Assembly: GCA_024279945.1 (NCBI GenBank)
Contig: JAJRRA010000078.1
Coordinates: forward strand, 1 to 53,161
Direction: 5' to 3'
Length of the DNA: 53,161 nucleotides
Source: Gammaproteobacteria bacterium
GTDB lineage: Bacteria; Pseudomonadota; Gammaproteobacteria; Xanthomonadales; SZUA-36
Shown here: piece by piece, positions 51,916-53,161 of the stretch
Layout: the number at the start of each line of letters is the position of its first letter
Position numbering within the stretch: position 1 is the stretch's first letter
Position numbers and translations under genes: made by a program
The notes under the pieces: generated by a model
The model's database searches: none
The model's input: only the letters and a program-made list of their open reading frames with translations
Told to the model about the DNA's origin: nothing

Positions 51916-52776
51916 TCAGGGGTATACAGTCGCCTGCGGACACCCCGGCCATTCCGCTCTGAGTTTGTTTTCACTAAAAGGGGCTGTATCAAAAGGTGGT
52001 AAGCCCACGGACATCAGTTCGAACAGCCGCCCGCCATTTGTTACCATTGCGCTGTCTTCCCGACCGAGTTGATTCCCTCCAGCGTTGTAGTAAGCGTGGA
52101 TCAGTTCGTGAAAAAGTTTTACCTGGGGGGGGCGCTCAATGCCAGCGGTGCTTGTCTTGTGTGGGTCATAGTTGATTCGCGTCCCTACTCCTGACCCGCT
52201 TTTAATGGAACCGGGCGCAGTCTGATAAAGGGCCAGCATAAGCACATCCATTTCCGCATGACCAAGCCTGGTCGCTCCCTTCAGCCAGGTTTCAACCTGC
52301 ACCGCTATCCGATCCTGTAAAAACATGGGGAAAGGACTCTGATCAACGCCTCCTTGCCAATTGTTGAGCTGGGTCTTGCCCAATAAATCACCCAGGTCAC
52401 CGGAGCTCAAACCTGCTCTTTGCATGGTCAGTCGCAATTCAGCGGCAAACTTCGCATCATCGCCATTATCGTTGTACTTGCGCAGTAATGTATAACCCAT
52501 GGGCGAGCCTGCCGCCTGATTGGAATTAACACCATTGTATAGAATCGCCTGCTTTTTGCCGAATGCTGTCAATGCCTGAAAGAACTGCTGCCCAACCGGA
52601 AAGCTCCTGATTTCCTCCAGGTGGCGCAAAACAGTATCCTGGTAATTACCGCCACCGGGGTACGGAATCCCTGAATGTCGGACTTCAATCGTAGTGCCTG
52701 AAAAAATCTGGGGTAATGTGGAATGAGTGACAGAGGAAGGACTGCTGATCTTCGGTTTTTTGCTGAACAAACTCAT
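51916..52776 (-). CDS. M91-family metallopeptidase (NleD/HopH-like effector type)
   Basis: A 286-aa protein whose C-terminal half has the zinc motif VKLFHELIHAYYNAGGN (HELIH), a downstream EDSAMVTNGG, and the closing SENKLRAEWPGC-PQATVYP, the layout of type III effectors NleD and HopH1/HopAP1. These cleave host MAP kinases. The N-terminal 150 residues are Ser/Gly-rich and unassigned, as in secreted effectors. ATG 52776 is preferred over 52809 because GGAG precedes it, though 11 bases away. No secretion system or chaperone gene is visible here. Convergent with the amidohydrolase gene. Confidence 0.82.
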   Translation of the reverse strand: MSLFSKKPKISSPSSVTHSTLPQIFSGTTIEVRHSGIPYPGGGNYQDTVLRHLEEIRSFPVGQQFFQALTAFGKKQAILYNGVNSNQAAGSPMGYTLLRKYNDNGDDAKFAAELRLTMQRAGLSSGDLGDLLGKTQLNNWQGGVDQSPFPMFLQDRIAVQVETWLKGATRLGHAEMDVLMLALYQTAPGSIKSGSGVGTRINYDPHKTSTAGIERPPQVKLFHELIHAYYNAGGNQLGREDSAMVTNGGRLFELMSVGLPPFDTAPFSENKLRAEWPGCPQATVYP

Positions 52777-53161
52777 GGATTCTGATACTCCTTTTGCCGT
52801 TGAATCCATGTGGTGCAAACTGGCATGGCAATCACTGATGGGACAACGGTAAAAATTAATCTCAAGACTTGATGTGCACATTGCTCTTATTTTTATGTGC
52901 TATGGCAACAAGTATAGGAGATCGTCCAATCTCTGCCATTTTGCAGACATCGATCGTTTGATGATCACTGAAGGGGAAAATACATCGGTAAAAGCCGGAG
53001 AATATTGGCACATCGATAACATAACGAATAAGGATAGATCGTGAGAGCGAAGCGAGCCACGATCTTATCCTGTAGTTGGACAAGCCCGTTCTTTATATAA
53101 GCAAATATCTTATTTGAAGCTCAGGTGGGAAGAGCCGGAGGGTTGATAAGCATGTTCCTGC
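52777..53161. other. Right-end intergenic sequence with a near-perfect hairpin
   Basis: No gene is supported. A stem of AGGATAGATCGTG (53031-53043) and CACGATCTTATCCT (53058-53071) with one unpaired base encloses the loop AGAGCGAAGCGAGC. It could be a terminator for a gene to the right or another dispersed repeat; no U tract follows. Confidence 0.5.

Overview
This window looks like a chromosome segment from a Gram-negative pseudomonadote (probably gammaproteobacterial). Evidence is a TonB-dependent receptor, two lipobox-bearing exported hydrolases, a QHNDH (quinohemoprotein amine dehydrogenase) operon and YbaN and Rrf2 proteins. The metabolic genes point to facultatively anaerobic growth on aromatic compounds. 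No RNA gene, CRISPR array or complete insertion sequence was found.

Left end (1-5013): the last subunit of a class I ATP-dependent benzoyl-CoA reductase (bcrD), its ferredoxin, a tandem-GNAT protein and a hotdog thioesterase. A small accessory patch follows, with an unrecognised 308-aa gene, duplicated fragments on both sides of it and a VapBC toxin-antitoxin pair. From 5059 to 14649, minus-strand genes encode a lipoprotein amidase, a TonB receptor, a penicillin-acylase-family lipoprotein, a PaaI-type thioesterase, an acyl-CoA ligase and a small reductive-dehalogenase-like Fe-S protein. This suggests uptake, amide cleavage and CoA activation of an acylated compound. From 14731 to 18619 a second activator ATPase, a single BcrC/HgdB-type subunit and an acyl-CoA ligase with a four-cysteine insert form another minus-strand unit.

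Middle (18752-29625): a MATE exporter and a complete QHNDH operon in the order qhpA-D-C-B-[U32]-[U32]-F-E, divergent from a TetR gene. The usual flavin monooxygenase gene qhpG is not seen. Two U32-family genes resembling UbiV and UbiU stand between qhpB and qhpF. Because U32 hydroxylases work without O2, this cluster may build the CTQ (cysteine tryptophylquinone) cofactor anaerobically, which I consider the main candidate novelty.

Right half (33993-49345): an operon of overlapping genes matching the anaerobic indole-3-acetate pathway described in Azoarcus/Aromatoleum. It has a CoA ligase, hydantoinase A and B, an acyl-CoA dehydrogenase, a two-subunit B12 mutase, a three-subunit molybdenum hydroxylase, a CaiB-type CoA-transferase and a VOC epimerase-like protein, with a divergent thiolase. 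The expected end product (2-aminobenzoyl-CoA or benzoyl-CoA) could feed the benzoyl-CoA reductase at the left end. The right end has an SQR-like flavoprotein, an exported amidohydrolase and an M91 effector-type metallopeptidase.

Scattered through intergenic gaps are nine copies of a REP-like hairpin family. All share a GTAAGAG head and have stems that differ but stay self-complementary; in four copies the TAA of the head is the stop codon of the neighbouring gene.
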